DNA of 64,000 nt from Heloderma charlesbogerti (GCA_026122225.1 JANEZZ010000463.1:868001-932000); one strand, 5' to 3'; positions 46,460-58,272 are shown, counted from the stretch's first letter. Program-made: numbers and translations. The notes: generated by a model from the letters alone, not told the origin.

Positions 46460-46641
46460 GTGAAAAATCTGATGGTGGATGGGCGGTTGGGGACCTGGTC
46501 CCTATGGCAACCGTGTGAGCATTCAGATGGAGACAGCACAGGTTCCTGTATGTGCAGGTCACGGTCCTGTAACAACCCTCAGCCTCAGTGTGGTGGACGC
46601 GACTGTGAAGGAGCCAGGATAGAGATTGCGAACTGCTCAAG
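46460..46641 (+). CDS. SEMA5B: SEMA5B exon encoding TSR1
   Basis: First thrombospondin type-1 repeat, extracellular; TSRs of class 5 semaphorins bind glycosaminoglycans (family knowledge). Acceptor 'tatctaaattag', donor GTACTT. Enters in phase 0 (P|V) and leaves in phase 2. 60 full codons: VKNLMVDGRLGTWSLWQPCEH, a DGDSTGSCMCRSRSC core and CGGRDC, ending EIANCS then a split Arg. WSLW is a C-mannosylation motif; NCS is a sequon. The atypical Cys spacing (C-MC-RSRSC) is the known TSR1 form in SEMA5A and SEMA5B, and WQPCEH with DGD-SGSC favours SEMA5B. The reading stays open past the donor to 46948, but that tail has no TSR content and the next exon fits the phase. Confidence 0.95.
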
Positions 46642-47267
46642 GTACTTTAACATGTCTGGGCCTTGTATATGCAGGTGGGACGAAGTTGATTCCTCTCATC
46701 TATCTGTCTATCGACAGTCACCGTGTTACCTCTTGGTCAGACATGAAAAATGGGGGTGGGGGGGTCACAGGAAGGAAAGCAGTGCCATTACAACTTCTTT
46801 AATACCCCAGTGTGGTGTTGTTGGGAGAGTGTTGGGAGAGCTTGGTCCACATCTCCACTTAGAGTTACTTACGGCCACTATCTCTCAGCCTAACCTACCT
46901 CACAGGTTAGTTATGAGGATATTTCACTGCCCTGATGCCCTGATGTAGTAAAAATAAAATAATCCACACTGGAGGGATTTCTCAAATGTGAAGTAAGGTT
47001 ACAACAGCACCTGACTCTGTGCAACAGTGGAAAGAGGAAAGAATGCAAAGGCCACACTTTTAATTTGGAGTAATTAATAATGAAATAAATGCCACCCTTG
47101 GTTCTGTTCCACCCAATCACTAACTTGGATTAGGTCACCACTCTACTTTTGAGGGCTTTTTCAGGCCATTTGGGATGGCAGTGCTGACCACATTATGCAC
47201 CTGGCGTGCAGGCATTTGGCTGGCTTATTCATCATGTCCCTGCACTTCTAAGCTGCTACATATAAAA

Positions 47268-47400
47268 ATATGAAACTTCCTTATATTGAGTCAGACCATA
47301 TATTGGTCTGTTTAGTCTAATATAAGACCTTCTGTTTGTACTGAGCTGTGGCTTCTCCAAACACACTCTGCCATTGAGCTTTTTTCCCTCCTGCTCTGTC
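47268..47400 (-). mobile_element. Reverse-oriented SINE scrap
   Basis: 'cttccttatattgagtcaga' and 'ccatatattggtctg' are the reverse of the SINE 3' end at 28405-28440; 'gagctgtggcttctcca' follows. Diverged. Confidence 0.5.
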
Positions 47401-48007
47401 TGGAAGCCAAAATAGATAACCCATATGATACCAGGGGTGTTGGTAGTGGTGGGCAGTTTCAAAATGGAAAACGGCATGAGGAGAAAGGGTTAATTCTCTC
47501 CCCCAGTGCTGCAGGCTCAAGCTAAATTGGACCCCCCTCCCCCACTCCACCCCAATACACACAGCTACTCTGATCTAAAAGAATACTGCAGGAGAGTCTG
47601 TTCACAGATCTCCCATTTCATATCTAGTTTGGCCTCCAGTTGCATTAGACTTGTTAAGTCACTTGATAAGTTAACTGATAACATGCATTAGCCATCATAT
47701 TTTTTAAAAATCTGTAGACTTGTATTTAATGCAGTGTAAAAGGGTGGAATTCTCTCTCCCTGCTCCCCCCACATCCCCCCTCACAGCATCAAGAGTCGAA
47801 CTAGTTTCAACAAGTTTGACCAAGAGTATTGCACTATCCATTAAAATAATACATTGCATTGCACGCTGTTCAACCAAATTATTAAAAAAGGTCACTACAA
47901 CATACTCCCCCTTGTATCTCTTGATGACTTCGTCTTGCATATCTGAAAATCTCACAAACATATAACATTTTCCCAAAGTCCCAGTTTACTGGAATCACGG
48001 AGGTCCT

Positions 48008-48380
48008 TGTTGTCGTTGTTCAGTCGTTCAGTCGTGTCCGACTCTTTGTGACCCCATGGACCATAGCACACCAGGCCTTCCTGTCCTGCGCACTCTCCCG
48101 GAGTGTGCTCAGGTTCATATTCATTGCATTGGTGATGCTATCTAGCCATCTCATCCTCTGCTGTCCCCTTCTCCTTTTGCCTTCAATCTTTCCCAGCATC
48201 AGGGTCTTTTCCAGAGAGTTTTCTCTTCGCATTAGGTGGCCAAAATATTGGAGCTTCAGCTTCAGTATCTGTCCTTCCAATGAGCACTCAGGGTTGATTT
48301 CCTTTAGGATGGACTGATTGGACCTCCTTGCAGTCCAGGGGACTCGTAAGAGTCTTCTCCAGCACCACAGTTCGAAAGCA
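48008..48380 (-). mobile_element. BovB LINE 3' end, 5' truncated, with target duplication
   Basis: In - orientation: (TTG)n-like tail at 48008, then 'cagtcgttcagtcgtgtccg', and on the - strand the RTE C-terminal block (NSLEKTLMLGK, KRRRGQQRMRWLDS). Flanks CACGGAGGTCCT (47996-48007) and CATGGAGGTCCT (48381-48392) match at 11 of 12; the difference is a CpG-type C/T. Confidence 0.93.
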
Positions 48381-49350
48381 CATGGAGGTCCTAGAGCCGC
48401 CTAAATATTGCAACAAGCACAATCAAAATCAACCAACTTCTTAAAAAATTATGAATGACTGCTAATTTGAGGCCTAGCTCACTAACGTTTTTTAAATCTA
48501 GGACTATCCATAGAAAAGTATATTATTCAGATTTATGCCATGATGTGTTAATGAAAAAGGAAGGAGAATAATACTTTTCTTATCAACACGACTAGTATTG
48601 TGCAGCTAGCTAAGCTCAAAAGACAGTTAAGGCATCCTTTTGTTTGCCTGAGTCACTGAGAGCTGGTTTTCAGATCTGCTGTGTCCTCCTTGAATCTGTG
48701 TCATGACCACTATGCATGCAAGCTATACTCTCATTGTCATGGTTCCTGATACATGTCCTTTATTGGCCATTCTCATCCTTATACATTTTAGATTTGAAAG
48801 AGTTCTTTGACATAAGAGTCAGTGAGACTTCAACACACACAGCATAAGCTCTCTGGAGTGGCACTATGCATTTCACCAGGTTTAGTTGTCACTCTTGATG
48901 GAATTTAGTTCAACTTCTTTGGGATGGCCTACACACCTCTGTGTAGTGACTGCTCTCCATGTCTACCGTAACATTCTGGCTAGTGGTGACATGGAGACTT
49001 CCCCCACAATGTGGGTGATCCTTGTGGAATATTTCTCTACAAATTTCAGCCTGGAGCCGTTGCTATGCAGAAGGTGTTTCATCTAGCTTCAACGTCACTG
49101 GCATAATGCATAGACCAGTCCTCTCTATCTTAATGTTAGGAGGAAATGGTTTTCCACTTCTTCCCTACAGAACATTAGCATTTGGAAGGCAATTGTTAGC
49201 TAAGGCAGTTAGGATTATTAGTTACTTATATAAAGGCTTTTAATGTGCAAAGCCTATTATTAGAGTCATGTTTATTCTTTTGAAAACTGTGTGATAGATC
49301 ACTTTTCCCATTTCCCAGATGTAGACTTGAGGCTAAGAGGAAGGGGGAGG

Positions 49351-49374
49351 GAGAGAGAGAGAGAGAGAGAGAGA
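49351..49374 (+). repeat. (GA)n microsatellite
   Basis: Twelve GA units. Confidence 0.9.
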
Positions 49375-50125
49375 TGTTCTCAAAACCTCCAAGTGAGTCT
49401 GTAACTGAGCAGGGTTATGAATATCTGTATATTATCTCTGCAAGATGACACATGATTAAAAATGGAAGTTTAATTAAGTCTTCTAGATTTTCCATGTTTT
49501 TGAACAGCCATTTCTACAGCTGGTACAACTCCACCATGTGGAGCATCCTTTTGCCTGCAAGAGACGTAAGGCAGCTGACGTAATCATTTGATCAGTACCA
49601 ACAATACGATCTCTAAAGTGAGGGATACCACAAGGTTAGCCTGGGGTGGAAGTAGATGAGAATATTAAAATTGAGTGTCTGTTAATAAATAAGCCCTATG
49701 ATTATTTTATGCTCATTGTATGCCTATTTCCATGTTAACTGGCTTCATATGGCACTGTGATGCTTTTGTTAGGGTGTTTAAATAATAGTTTTAGTAACAA
49801 GCAAGATCTAGGATTGGAAATGCTGATGAAAACCTTATTGAAAACTGTCTACACTTTGAATATAAATCAAGTCTTCTTCTTTTTGAATCTTAATCTTCTA
49901 AAAAAAATATGCATGTATAGTAGAACTTAATTTATCCAAATATCCTGACTTATATCCAAAACATTTGGTTAATCAGATGTTTAGCTAAATGGGTGACTTA
50001 TTTACATCGGGTTGTACTGACTTACACACACAAAATAAACATTGATATCCAAAACAAGTAGACAGTGATTTTAGATGTATTTTATATAATTAAGGTTTGA
50101 ATACTGGTTGTTTCATTTTCTGAGG

Positions 50126-50263
50126 CAGGAGTGGGGAACCTGTGCCCCTCCAAATGTTGTTGAATTCCAACTCTCAACAAGCCCAGCTAGCATGGGCAAA
50201 AGTTGTTGATCATGGGAATTGGAGTTCAGAAACATCTAGAAGACTACCAGTTCCCAACTCCAG
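50126..50263. mobile_element. Palindromic hAT-like MITE, decayed
   Basis: Left CAGGAGTGGGGAACCTG; right 'ccagttcccaactccag', reverse-complementing to a similar end. The interior 'ctccaaatgttgttgaattc' matches 6340-6360. Target duplication not clear. Confidence 0.6.
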
Positions 50264-51392
50264 TATATGATTTCCACCCCACCCCTTTCTTTAGATGCAA
50301 TGGAAAGCATTTATCAGGTGTTTTTTGCTGGTATTTAAGGTTTTGATACCACGTCTCCTGCTTGGCAAGAAACAGAGGCAAAATATGGGTTAAATCACAG
50401 CTCGTGTAAAAGTCCTTTTCTTTATTTCCTCACCTTCCTGTGAAAGAAAAATAAAACACTCACTGCTGTTCTAACGTCTGGCAACCAAGAGAATGAGAAA
50501 GTTGATAACAAACTTGAAAAGTGTGAAGGCTGCTCAGGTTTTAATTTTAATCTTCCTGCTGCAACTGGTGCCCTGCCATATATCCACTAGTTGCTGGGCA
50601 CTTTTATTAGTTCAGCCAACTCTTTGAAAATTGACGCATCTGTTCACCAGCTCAACTTTCAGGAGTACAAGTAACAGGATAGCTTGCGCTGTGAACTTGA
50701 GCATGAACTTTGGTAAATGTTTGACATCATTTGGTCAGGACCAGAGAGGTAGGGAAAGCAGGAATGTCGACGTGAAGGGAAAACTACATCTGGTGGCTCT
50801 TTGAAAGGAGAAATCCAGGGATGGGGATAGAATGTTGTCCCTGAAATGTTATTTTCTGTTGAGATTACGTTTTTCTTCTAAGAAAACCACATACCTGTTC
50901 AAGGAATAGGAAGTATGTTCCAGTGCCACCCCTGTATAATGGCTGCCCTTCCAGTATCCCATATATTTTGCTCCCTCTTGTTTTTCTGCAATACTATAAA
51001 ATTGTTTCATACATTTCACAAACACAAGAAATTATACTAAGATTACAAACTGATGAGTAATGGAGAATGTTCTGGGTGTTGCAGCTTTCTAGACCTTATG
51101 AGGCCATATTATGTTTAGGAGAAGCTTAAATGTGCTCAAAGTGAAATTACCATGGATTTTGTTTAATTGAAGTCGAAACTGGAGAAGAATCAAAGCACAT
51201 ACAGAATTCTAACGGTAATCTCCATCTGTTTCTTGGGTTTAACTCTACTGAAATGTACTTTGTAGAGCTAGTCAGTCTCTGCAACCTGCTGTACTCCATA
51301 GCCGGTGGTGTCGAACTTACAAGAGCGTTGAAAAAATAAATTAACCCAGATGCCATGTTTTATCTCTCTTCCTTCCCCCTCCCCTCTGTCAG

Positions 51393-51536
51393 GAATGGAG
51401 CTTGGACACCATGGTCGTCCTGGGCCCCCTGCAGCACTTCCTGTGGGATTGGCTTTCAGGTCCGTCAGAGGTCGTGCAGCAACCCTGCTCCGCGATACGG
51501 AGGCAGGGTCTGTGTCGGACAAAGCAGAGAGGAACG
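51393..51536 (+). CDS. SEMA5B: SEMA5B exon encoding most of TSR2
   Basis: Strong pyrimidine tract and acceptor ('cctcccctctgtcag'), donor GTGAGA. Phase 2 in, phase 2 out. 47 full codons: NGAWTPWSSWAPCSTSCGIG, then FQVRQRSCSNPAPRYGGRVC and VGQSREE with a split Arg. Two overlapping C-mannosylation motifs (WTPWSSW), and CSTSCG fits the O-fucosylation consensus C-x-x-S/T-C-G. The layered W-R-C core of a TSR is complete; its last two cysteines come in the following exon (FCNENSPCP). NGAWTPWSSWA rather than NGGWTPWTSWS is a SEMA5B-type choice by memory. Confidence 0.96.
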
Positions 51537-51639
51537 GTGAGAGTCGTTCCCCATCCCTAAACGTCTATCAGACTTTTTGGCTCAGAGCTCTGTGTTTTCT
51601 TTTGAAGGATGCATAACATCACATGGATTAGTGACCCTT

Positions 51640-52075
51640 CCCAGCTGCCTTCTCCTGTATGAACCTGCCCATTCGCTGAGATAATCATCTGAGGCCTCGC
51701 TCCTGGTGGCCCCTGCCTGTGGAGGGTAGGCAGCTGGCAGCTGGTGGTAGGGCCTTCTCTGTGGTGGTGCCCTGATTGTGGGATACTCTCCCCAGAAATA
51801 CTTGTTTGCCACCACTCTTTTATCTTTTAGGCACTACGTAAAAACTCTTTTGTTTTTCCAAGGCTTTTCTGAGTGATATTATGATAATATTATGATATTA
51901 TGTCTTCCACTACTGCTGCTGGTTTTTGCTGTTTAATTTGTACTCTGTTTTAGGTTAATTGTTGTTAGATTGTGTTTTTATATTAATCTCTTAATTATGC
52001 TATTTTAGATTGTAAGCTGCCTTGCAGACCTTGGAGTGGAAAGACGGGATACAAATATTTAAAATCAGTAAAGAT
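51640..52075 (+). mobile_element. L2-like LINE 3' end, decayed
   Basis: Coding remnants 'agggccttctctgtggtggt' (RAFSVV) and 'tgggatactctccccag', then 'aaaaactcttttgtttttcc' and a 3' UTR ending 'gggatacaaatatttaa'. The subfamily differs from the 11152 copy. Confidence 0.65.
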
Positions 52076-53177
52076 GTTATCATAACACACAATCAGATGT
52101 CAAACATGACAATTTAAAACAGCCTTGTAATTTAAAGAGAGCATGTCAGTGTTAAGCTGTCAAGATTGCTGCATCCAGATATTGCACTGAAATATGCAGG
52201 TGCCTTTGGTACTTCATAATATTGCCTCTCACAACAGGACCTGTTAGCCACTCCGAGAGCACTTGTGCTGAATGGCAAGATAACTCCCCCAACCCCAATA
52301 ACAAATTAAGATGGTGAGTGCCAACAGAAATGGAACTCGAACAAGGCCATTGAAAAACAAGAGGGAGGCATCAGCATACTTCATTTGCAGAATTACAATG
52401 AACGAACACCTAAGGGGGCACCCTCAAACCCTCCTCTCCCAGCCCAATAAGAACTAAGCATGCTCAGGAGTCACAGAATGTTGAGTGTCAGCTGGAAAAG
52501 AAAAACAGAGAACTGAGGGGTGGGTGGAAATGGAATAGCCTGCTGGAAGCCTGCATGGCTGGCTGGAACCCCGAGCAGGAGCATTCCTTCTAGAAAGTAA
52601 GGATTCACCACAGTATTTTGTTGCTTGTCCCACTTTCATGTCCCACTTGTAGATGTCTGTAAGAAAAGTAACATTTCACAATTACTCAAAGAGCTTTAAA
52701 GCCACAAATAGCACTGAATTCTTGGATCCACATATTTGGACCTGAATCGCACAGAAGAACAGCTGCATAGTGACTGCTTTTTAAAGCAACTATGTGGACG
52801 GCTACATGCCATGGCAACCTGCCAATTTTCACCAGGCCATCACAAACCTTGGGGAAAAGTCAGACGATATAGACGGAAAGCAGTAGGTGAGGCCTCCTCG
52901 GAGATGCCTGTAAAGCAGTTTCTGTATGGCCTGTAAGTGGCCCAGAAGAGTTAGAGCATTTTGGTGTGAAATGCTAGAAGCATAGGGAGAATGTGTAAAC
53001 CTTTGCACCACAGGAGGCCAGACATTCCCGCATGTTCCAAAGTCAGCTCACAAAAGGCACTTTGTGTGAGGCAATATGAGATGACCGTATTGTTTTTGTC
53101 CTGTGAAAAAGAACTACATCAGGGATGAGGAACCTCAACTGAGGCCTTGCCCCTTCAAGGCAAGTGGGGAGAGGAAT

Positions 53178-53221
53178 CCCCTCTGTTATCTCTGACCATG
53201 GATAGGAGATGACAGCAGGGG
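53178..53221. repeat. Fourth copy of the 9-kb palindrome
   Basis: Arms CCCCTCTGTTATCTCTGACCA and its imperfect complement ending GACAGCAGGGG. The motif CTGTTATCTCTGA matches the arms at 9121 and 9191; the preceding 'gaggaatcccc' is also shared with 9183-9193. Confidence 0.65.
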
Positions 53222-54839
53222 CTCGCCTGCATGCTGCTCCCCCTTCGGGAGGGTGAATGTTGCACTGAGGGGAATCCCTGTCCTTTTTGGATTGGGAGGG
53301 GGAGCAGCATAGAAGGAGCTTTGCCTGTCCGCATGCTTCCCAAGGGGGGAAAGTGCTAGGCAGGGAAAGCCACCTCAGCCCTGGTGGCTTTGCTGCACAT
53401 GGGTTTTCCCAGGGAAGCTGTGTCCCCCACCAAGGGGCTAGGTGGACGAGCACTTCTCCACCCAGTGCCTCAGTTGGGGGTGGCTGAGGTCACTGACTGA
53501 AGCTCCTGTGGAGGAGCTCCACTCCGTATTTTGAACAGGGACCAAATACCATTAGGGAGCGCAGCCATTCCCACCTGAAATCAGGGTGTGTGGCCATATC
53601 TTCCTGACATCATCAGGCCTGTAGAGCTCTGGATAGGGTTGATCCAGTTAGAGTGCCCCATCCCTGGCCCACATCATTGGACATGTCATTTTGGCCTTCT
53701 CCTTCCAGAGTGTGCTGCTCCTTCAAAGTGCTGTAAGTTAAAGCAGGTCGTAAACCCCCGAAAAACCCAGGCAATGGAATACACCCATGGTTTAGATTAG
53801 AAAACTGGTTTCCCATGACCCAGACTGCCCACGACTAGACCCAAGTAGATTTGAAAAGATTTGTAGCAGCTTCCTGAAAGCACAGATGTTACATACAAAC
53901 CCGATACATTATTTCTTGGCTTCGGATTTCAGGCAGAAGTTCCTTCAGGAATTCAGAAATGCAAAAAACACTTCATTTAATTGCTCTGAACTCTGGATGT
54001 TTTCATTTTTTACTAGATGTGTGACCACTGGAAACTGGGCTTTTCTTGTTTGTTTCAAAAACTTTCAGTGAAGTTAGTGATGGTGTTTCCATTAAGGAAT
54101 GATGTATTAAAGTGGAGCTAGGCTTCCTTATTTTAAAACAGGCAAAAGTATTTAGACAGAAATAAACTTAACCCAAGACATACAGAGTAAGTCCAAGCTG
54201 AATGCCAGAGTTCCTGGGGAAAAAAGATAACCACCCAAATAAGTTACTGTTAATGAGCAATATAAAAACACTATTAGTAAAATAAAAGAATAACAGATTC
54301 AGGGAGCTTGGGGCAGATTAACATGATATTTGATCAGATTGCTTTCTACCTACAAAGCAGGGAGGCAGGGAGGTTTGACCAAGTTGTGAGTCCATGCAAG
54401 CCGTATAGCCACATAGCCCATCCTCATGCAAAATTAAGACCCATTGAGTTTAATTCAAGCTTGCTTGGAAGTAAGCCCTAATGAACAAAGTGGAACTTAC
54501 CTCTGATTAAACAGGCTTAATGTTGGGCTGCATGATTTGCTCCCATTCAAACCAGGTTTGGCAAGTAACATCTGACAAAGCCCCTATTGTGTGGTTAGGT
54601 TTTTTTTTTTAAAGATCATTAGATGTTCTTTAAACCCAACATATTACTTGCTGAGCAATAATAAAGCTCAGCTTTTTCATTATAACTGACACTAGATTAC
54701 GAGACAATTTAGGATCCCAAATAGGCCAACCTAATTCGAAATAGCTGGATTTCTTGCTTAAATTACTTAGCAATGCTTTAAGGCTTAAATATTAAAAGCT
54801 TTTCTACACTGATTCAATACTCACGGTTGTTTACAGGTT

Positions 54840-54847
54840 CTTTAGAC
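54840..54847 (+). repeat. Target-site duplication, left, of hAT
   Basis: CTTTAGAC, identical to 55208-55215. Confidence 0.93.
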
Positions 54848-55207
54848 CAGCGGTCCCCAACCTTTTTTGCACCAGGGACGGGTCTCATGGAAGACAATTT
54901 TTCCACGGACTGGGGGGGGGGGGTTCGCAGGTGGACTTCCGGCCGCTGGGACGCAAATGCCGTCTGCGTAGTGGATGCCATTTGCATCCCTGTTCTTTGC
55001 AGTAATAGGCTATGCGGATGCCATTTGCGTCCCAGTGGCCGGAAGTCTGCCAGCGGCCGGGGACGGTGAGGATTAAGGGAGGAGTAACAGATCACCTCCC
55101 CCTCCCGCGGACCCAAGGTAAGGGGGTTTCTCACACCCCTACGTGGCCCGGTTCCTAGCAGGCCATGGACCGGGACCAGTCTGCGGCACAGGGGTTGGGG
55201 ACCCCTG
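54848..55207. mobile_element. Non-autonomous hAT transposon, 360 bp
   Basis: Left end CAGCGGTCCCCAACC; right end reverse-complemented CAGGGGTCCCCAACC (14 of 15). The exact 8-bp duplication CTTTAGAC on both sides is the hAT superfamily hallmark. The subterminal text 'gcaccagggacgggtctcat' resembles a Charlie-type mammalian repeat by memory. A 25-bp arm hairpin lies inside (54935-54959 with 55022-55046). No transposase. Confidence 0.93.
54935..55046. repeat. Long hairpin inside the hAT element
   Basis: Left arm begins ACTTCCGGCCGCTGGG (54935) and ends at 54959; right arm 55022-55046 is its reverse complement with one mismatch in 25. The loop is 62 nt and contains an extra copy of the 'gatgccatttgc' motif. 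Confidence 0.9.
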
Positions 55208-55215
55208 CTTTAGAC
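55208..55215 (+). repeat. Target-site duplication, right, of hAT
   Basis: CTTTAGAC, identical to 54840-54847. Confidence 0.93.
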
Positions 55216-55762
55216 GACGTCGTGATCCTCCAGTTTCACTTCTGTTTTTTCAGAGCACTTTCCTGGATTTTTTTAGATTGGGGTCAGGGAGTGTTATTGT
55301 TTCTGAAAGTGCTGTTTCTACTGGTGTATTCGCACTATTCTGCTTTAGCACAGCTCCACCTAGAACCTATCTAGTGGAAAAGCAGGGAAGGAAAAGCTCT
55401 TTGTGAACGGCTCGGATCTCAGTTCTGCAACAAAACTAAAAGTAGATACAGTGATAAACAGCATCATGTAGAAAAGCTCTAACTTAATCTACAGATCTGT
55501 CAATACACATCTATTTTTTTAAAAAAAAATCTTTATTTTATTCTTGGTCCAGACAATGCAAGAAACAAGTCATGTTATAATGGTAAAAGGTGGTACTCAG
55601 TTTTGTATAGCTTCTATGCACATCTAATTTGAGTATAGGCAGTCTATGGGTCTTATTATACAGGATAGTCTGCTATACTTAGAGAAGCATAAGTAAATTT
55701 CTGTCAGGGCACCCCAACAATGTTAGATCTTATGGTGTTGCTCAATTGCATTACAGTCCACT

Positions 55763-55810
55763 ATGTGCGTGTGTGTGTGTTTATATATACATTTATATAT
55801 ACGTATAAAC
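55763..55810 (+). repeat. (GT)n/(TA)n low-complexity tract
   Basis: 'gtgtgtgtgtgt' followed by alternating 'tatatatac' runs. Confidence 0.75.
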
Positions 55811-56308
55811 GTGTATGCATTTTTAAACAGGATACAAATATTGTATGAATGTGAACACAAAACAACAAGCTGAGATCTCATTCAGTAGAAATGGTTATGA
55901 TTCAAATATTACAAAACAAAATAACATCCCAGTGCTTTTGAAGTATGTCCACCCCCTCTCCCCCTCCAGATTGGACACTGACAATAATGGATTGGATCCT
56001 CACTAAGCAAGTCATGCTTTATCCCTGCTTAAATCAATGGGACAATTTTTTCAAGGCATATTTAAGTTCCACTGATTTCAGTGGGAGTAAAACATGACTA
56101 ACATAGCTGACCTATGCTTTTCCTTGTGTTGCTGAAATTGAGTTTCTAGCCAGCCTGACGTTAACCTTCGGAAAGATTATTTCTTTTTCCTGGTGTGAAT
56201 AGTTCCTTGAGGTGCCATTTACAGCTTTCCTTTGCCCTTTTGGTACTCCAGGACATTGACTTCAATGATGATTTCTTTCCCCCCCCCTGCGATTTTGTTT
56301 TCATTCAG

Positions 56309-56456
56309 GTTCTGCAATGAGAACAGTCCGTGCCCATTACCAATCTTCTGGTCTTCATGGGGCCCTTGGAATAAATGTAGTGCAAATTGTGGTGGAGGGG
56401 TGCACTCTAGGCAGAGGTCCTGTGAAAATGGAAACACCTGCCCAGGCTGTGCTGTG
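56309..56456 (+). CDS. SEMA5B: SEMA5B exon: end of TSR2 and most of TSR3
   Basis: Acceptor 'gttttcattcag', donor GTATGT. Completes the Arg split from the previous exon, then 49 codons, ending in phase 0. FCNENSPCPLP closes TSR2; IFWSSWGPWNKCSANCGGG, a VHSRQRSCENG block and CPGCAV start TSR3. WSSWGPW is a C-mannosylation motif. CSANCG has Asn at the position needed for O-fucose, so TSR3 should not carry it; this is also so in the family as I recall. PIFW-SWG with CENGN-C matches SEMA5B (SEMA5A has MFWTGWGPW). A C-rich run lies 25 bp before the acceptor. Confidence 0.95.
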
Positions 56457-58046
56457 GTATGTCTTTGTTTAGAAAGGTATTGATGCAATTTCCTTGGGTT
56501 ATGGTTACTTTGGTTCTTCAGGATTCCTATGCAGCTGTGGTCAGAGATCTGGTACAGGAGAAAGAGCTTAGCAGGTAATAGGAAAGTGGTCGTGGGCCTA
56601 GGGAACAGTGGCACTGTGACAGAGTTGAGGGGGCCCTGGGCAAGATCCCTCTCCACATACACTTGAGTGCCCCCCCCCCGCAGTTTCTCTTCCCTCACCC
56701 TGGTGCTTACTCTCTACTTACTTGTTTCCCCATGCTATTCATTCTCCCCTCCTTCTTTCTTTTTTAAAACTTACAGTAAAGCTTGGGTGCACTGCAGAGC
56801 AAAGCTTCCATTGCAACTACCATCTTGATTTCCCCAGAGTGCCTTTGGGCCCAGAGGGAAGAGGCTAGTTTAGTCCGTCACCCTACCTCACTAACGCTCC
56901 CAAGTCCACACACACTGCCCAGGCAATTGATGGGCTTTTCTCTAGTTTGAGACTCTACTGCATGTGTGTTACTTACATGTGTAATCTCACTGAGGGTCAA
57001 AACCAAGATAATGTGTTAGTCTTTAAGGTGCCACAAGAGTCTTTGCTGTTTTTGCTGCCATAGGCTAACATGGCTACCCCCTGGAAAGTGTTACATGGGA
57101 GATCAGTGATTACAACAGATCTCTTGGTGCTTTTGTTTTTACTTAATGCAGACGTGAATGACTGCAAATTTAATTGGAGCAGCAGTGCTGGGGAAGGGAG
57201 GCAGTTAATCTTTCTCTTCCATGCTGTTTCCCCAGTTTAAATCACCCCACACCCAAAGGAACTGCTGTTAGCTCCATGAAGGAAAAAAATACAGGTAAAA
57301 TAACTGGGGGGAATTTAGTTTAGGAAAACAGCATGAGGGGGAAGGGTTAAACACCCCCCATACCTCAGTGCCACTTCTCTGATCAAATCCCACCCCACAC
57401 CCTGAACACTGTTTTAAGTAAAAAGAAAGACAGAGGGAGATAAGATCACAGATGTCCTGCATCACATGTAGTTTTGCCCTGAAGTGGTCAATCTGTAGTT
57501 GGGGTGTACCACGTTATACTGCAGAAGGGGGATGCAGGTAACTGAATGCTCCTCCATATGAAGTCTCTTCATATGAGTGATTAGCATGTCAGAGGGGACT
57601 AAGATAGAGATCTCCCTGTCATCTAGATTTTTATGTGGAGGCATTTTTTAAAATTTCAACTTCATGGAACAGCATTCAGTCATGTGACAATCCCCCCCCC
57701 CAAAGTAGTACAGCCCAGTCACAGGTTTATACCCACAGTGAGAGCTGTGCCTTCGCCTGTGGAGTTTTTGTGCGTGTGTGCAGTGTGCATAACTTCTGCC
57801 CAGGCTTGCCTCCTCCGCATTGTGTTCTATTAACTAAAGGACTGGGAACAATAAGAGGACTTGCCTCATAGGCCTTTTGAGCTTTGTTTCTACCCCAATT
57901 ATTTTTAATCAGCTATTCAGACGCTTCTTTTATTGCTCCTTCAATTGCGTGGGACCCAATTGCAATGGTAAATTTGCAATTCCTCAAGCAAATATTAAGG
58001 ATTGTGGGGCTTCTCCCCCACCTGTCTTCCCCCCTCCTTTTCGTAG
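56457..58046 (+). other. SEMA5B: SEMA5B intron within TSR3 (1,590 bp)
   Basis: Phase 0, GT-AG. A run of ten C at 57692-57701. No repeat or other feature named. Confidence 0.75.
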
Positions 58047-58272
58047 GAGTTTAAGACCTGCAGTCCAGAGGCCTGCCCAGAGGTGCGGAGAAACACACCT
58101 TGGACTCCATGGATGCCCACCAATGTCACCCAAAGTGGTGCCCGCCAAGAGCAACGCTTCCGCTACACCTGCCGTGCTCAGCTTGCTGACCCCCACGACC
58201 TCCAGTTTGGCAGAAAGAAGACAGAGAGTCGGTTCTGCCCCAATGATGGCTCAGCGGTTTGCGACACTGATT
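58047..58272 (+). CDS. SEMA5B: SEMA5B exon: end of TSR3 and TSR4
   Basis: Acceptor 'cctccttttcgtag', donor GTATGT; enters in phase 0 and leaves in phase 1. 75 codons plus one base. EFKTCSPEACPEV closes TSR3; RRNTPWTPWMPTNVTQSG then opens the divergent fourth repeat, with GARQEQRFRYTCRAQLADP, DLQFGRKKTESRFC and CDTD. WTPW is a C-mannosylation motif and NVT a sequon. GARQEQRFR-TCRA--ADPH-LQFGR is diagnostic for SEMA5B (SEMA5A has GGHYEQRFRYTCKA). TSR4 lacks the CSxTCG turn of ordinary TSRs, as in the family. Confidence 0.96.

Larger units (their letters stand above)
46642..51392 (+). other. SEMA5B: SEMA5B intron TSR1-TSR2 (4,751 bp)
   Basis: Phase 2, GT-AG. Holds a SINE-like tail near 46860-46930 ('taacctacctcacaggttag'), a reverse SINE scrap at 47268-47400, the BovB 3' end at 48008-48380, a (GA)n run at 49351-49374 and a palindromic MITE at 50126-50263. 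About 48400-50100 and 50300-51392 show nothing else I can name. Confidence 0.8.
51537..56308 (+). other. SEMA5B: SEMA5B intron TSR2-TSR3 (4,772 bp)
   Basis: Phase 2, GT-AG. Holds an L2-like 3' end at 51640-52075, a palindrome at 53178-53221 inside GC-richer repeat-like DNA (53108-53520), a diverged palindromic repeat near 54450-54535, the hAT element at 54848-55207 and a (GT)n/(TA)n stretch at 55763-55810. No further exon recognised. Confidence 0.8.

Noticed and set aside
46642..46948. Open reading continuing past the TSR1 exon
   Set aside because: A good donor lies at 46642, the next exon fits phase 2, and the extra sequence has no TSR content.
53043..53453. 136-codon - strand ORF
   Set aside because: Overlaps the GC-rich palindromic repeat; no domain.
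54814..55134. 106-codon - strand ORF
   Set aside because: Lies inside the hAT element and its hairpin; by-product of GC-rich sequence.
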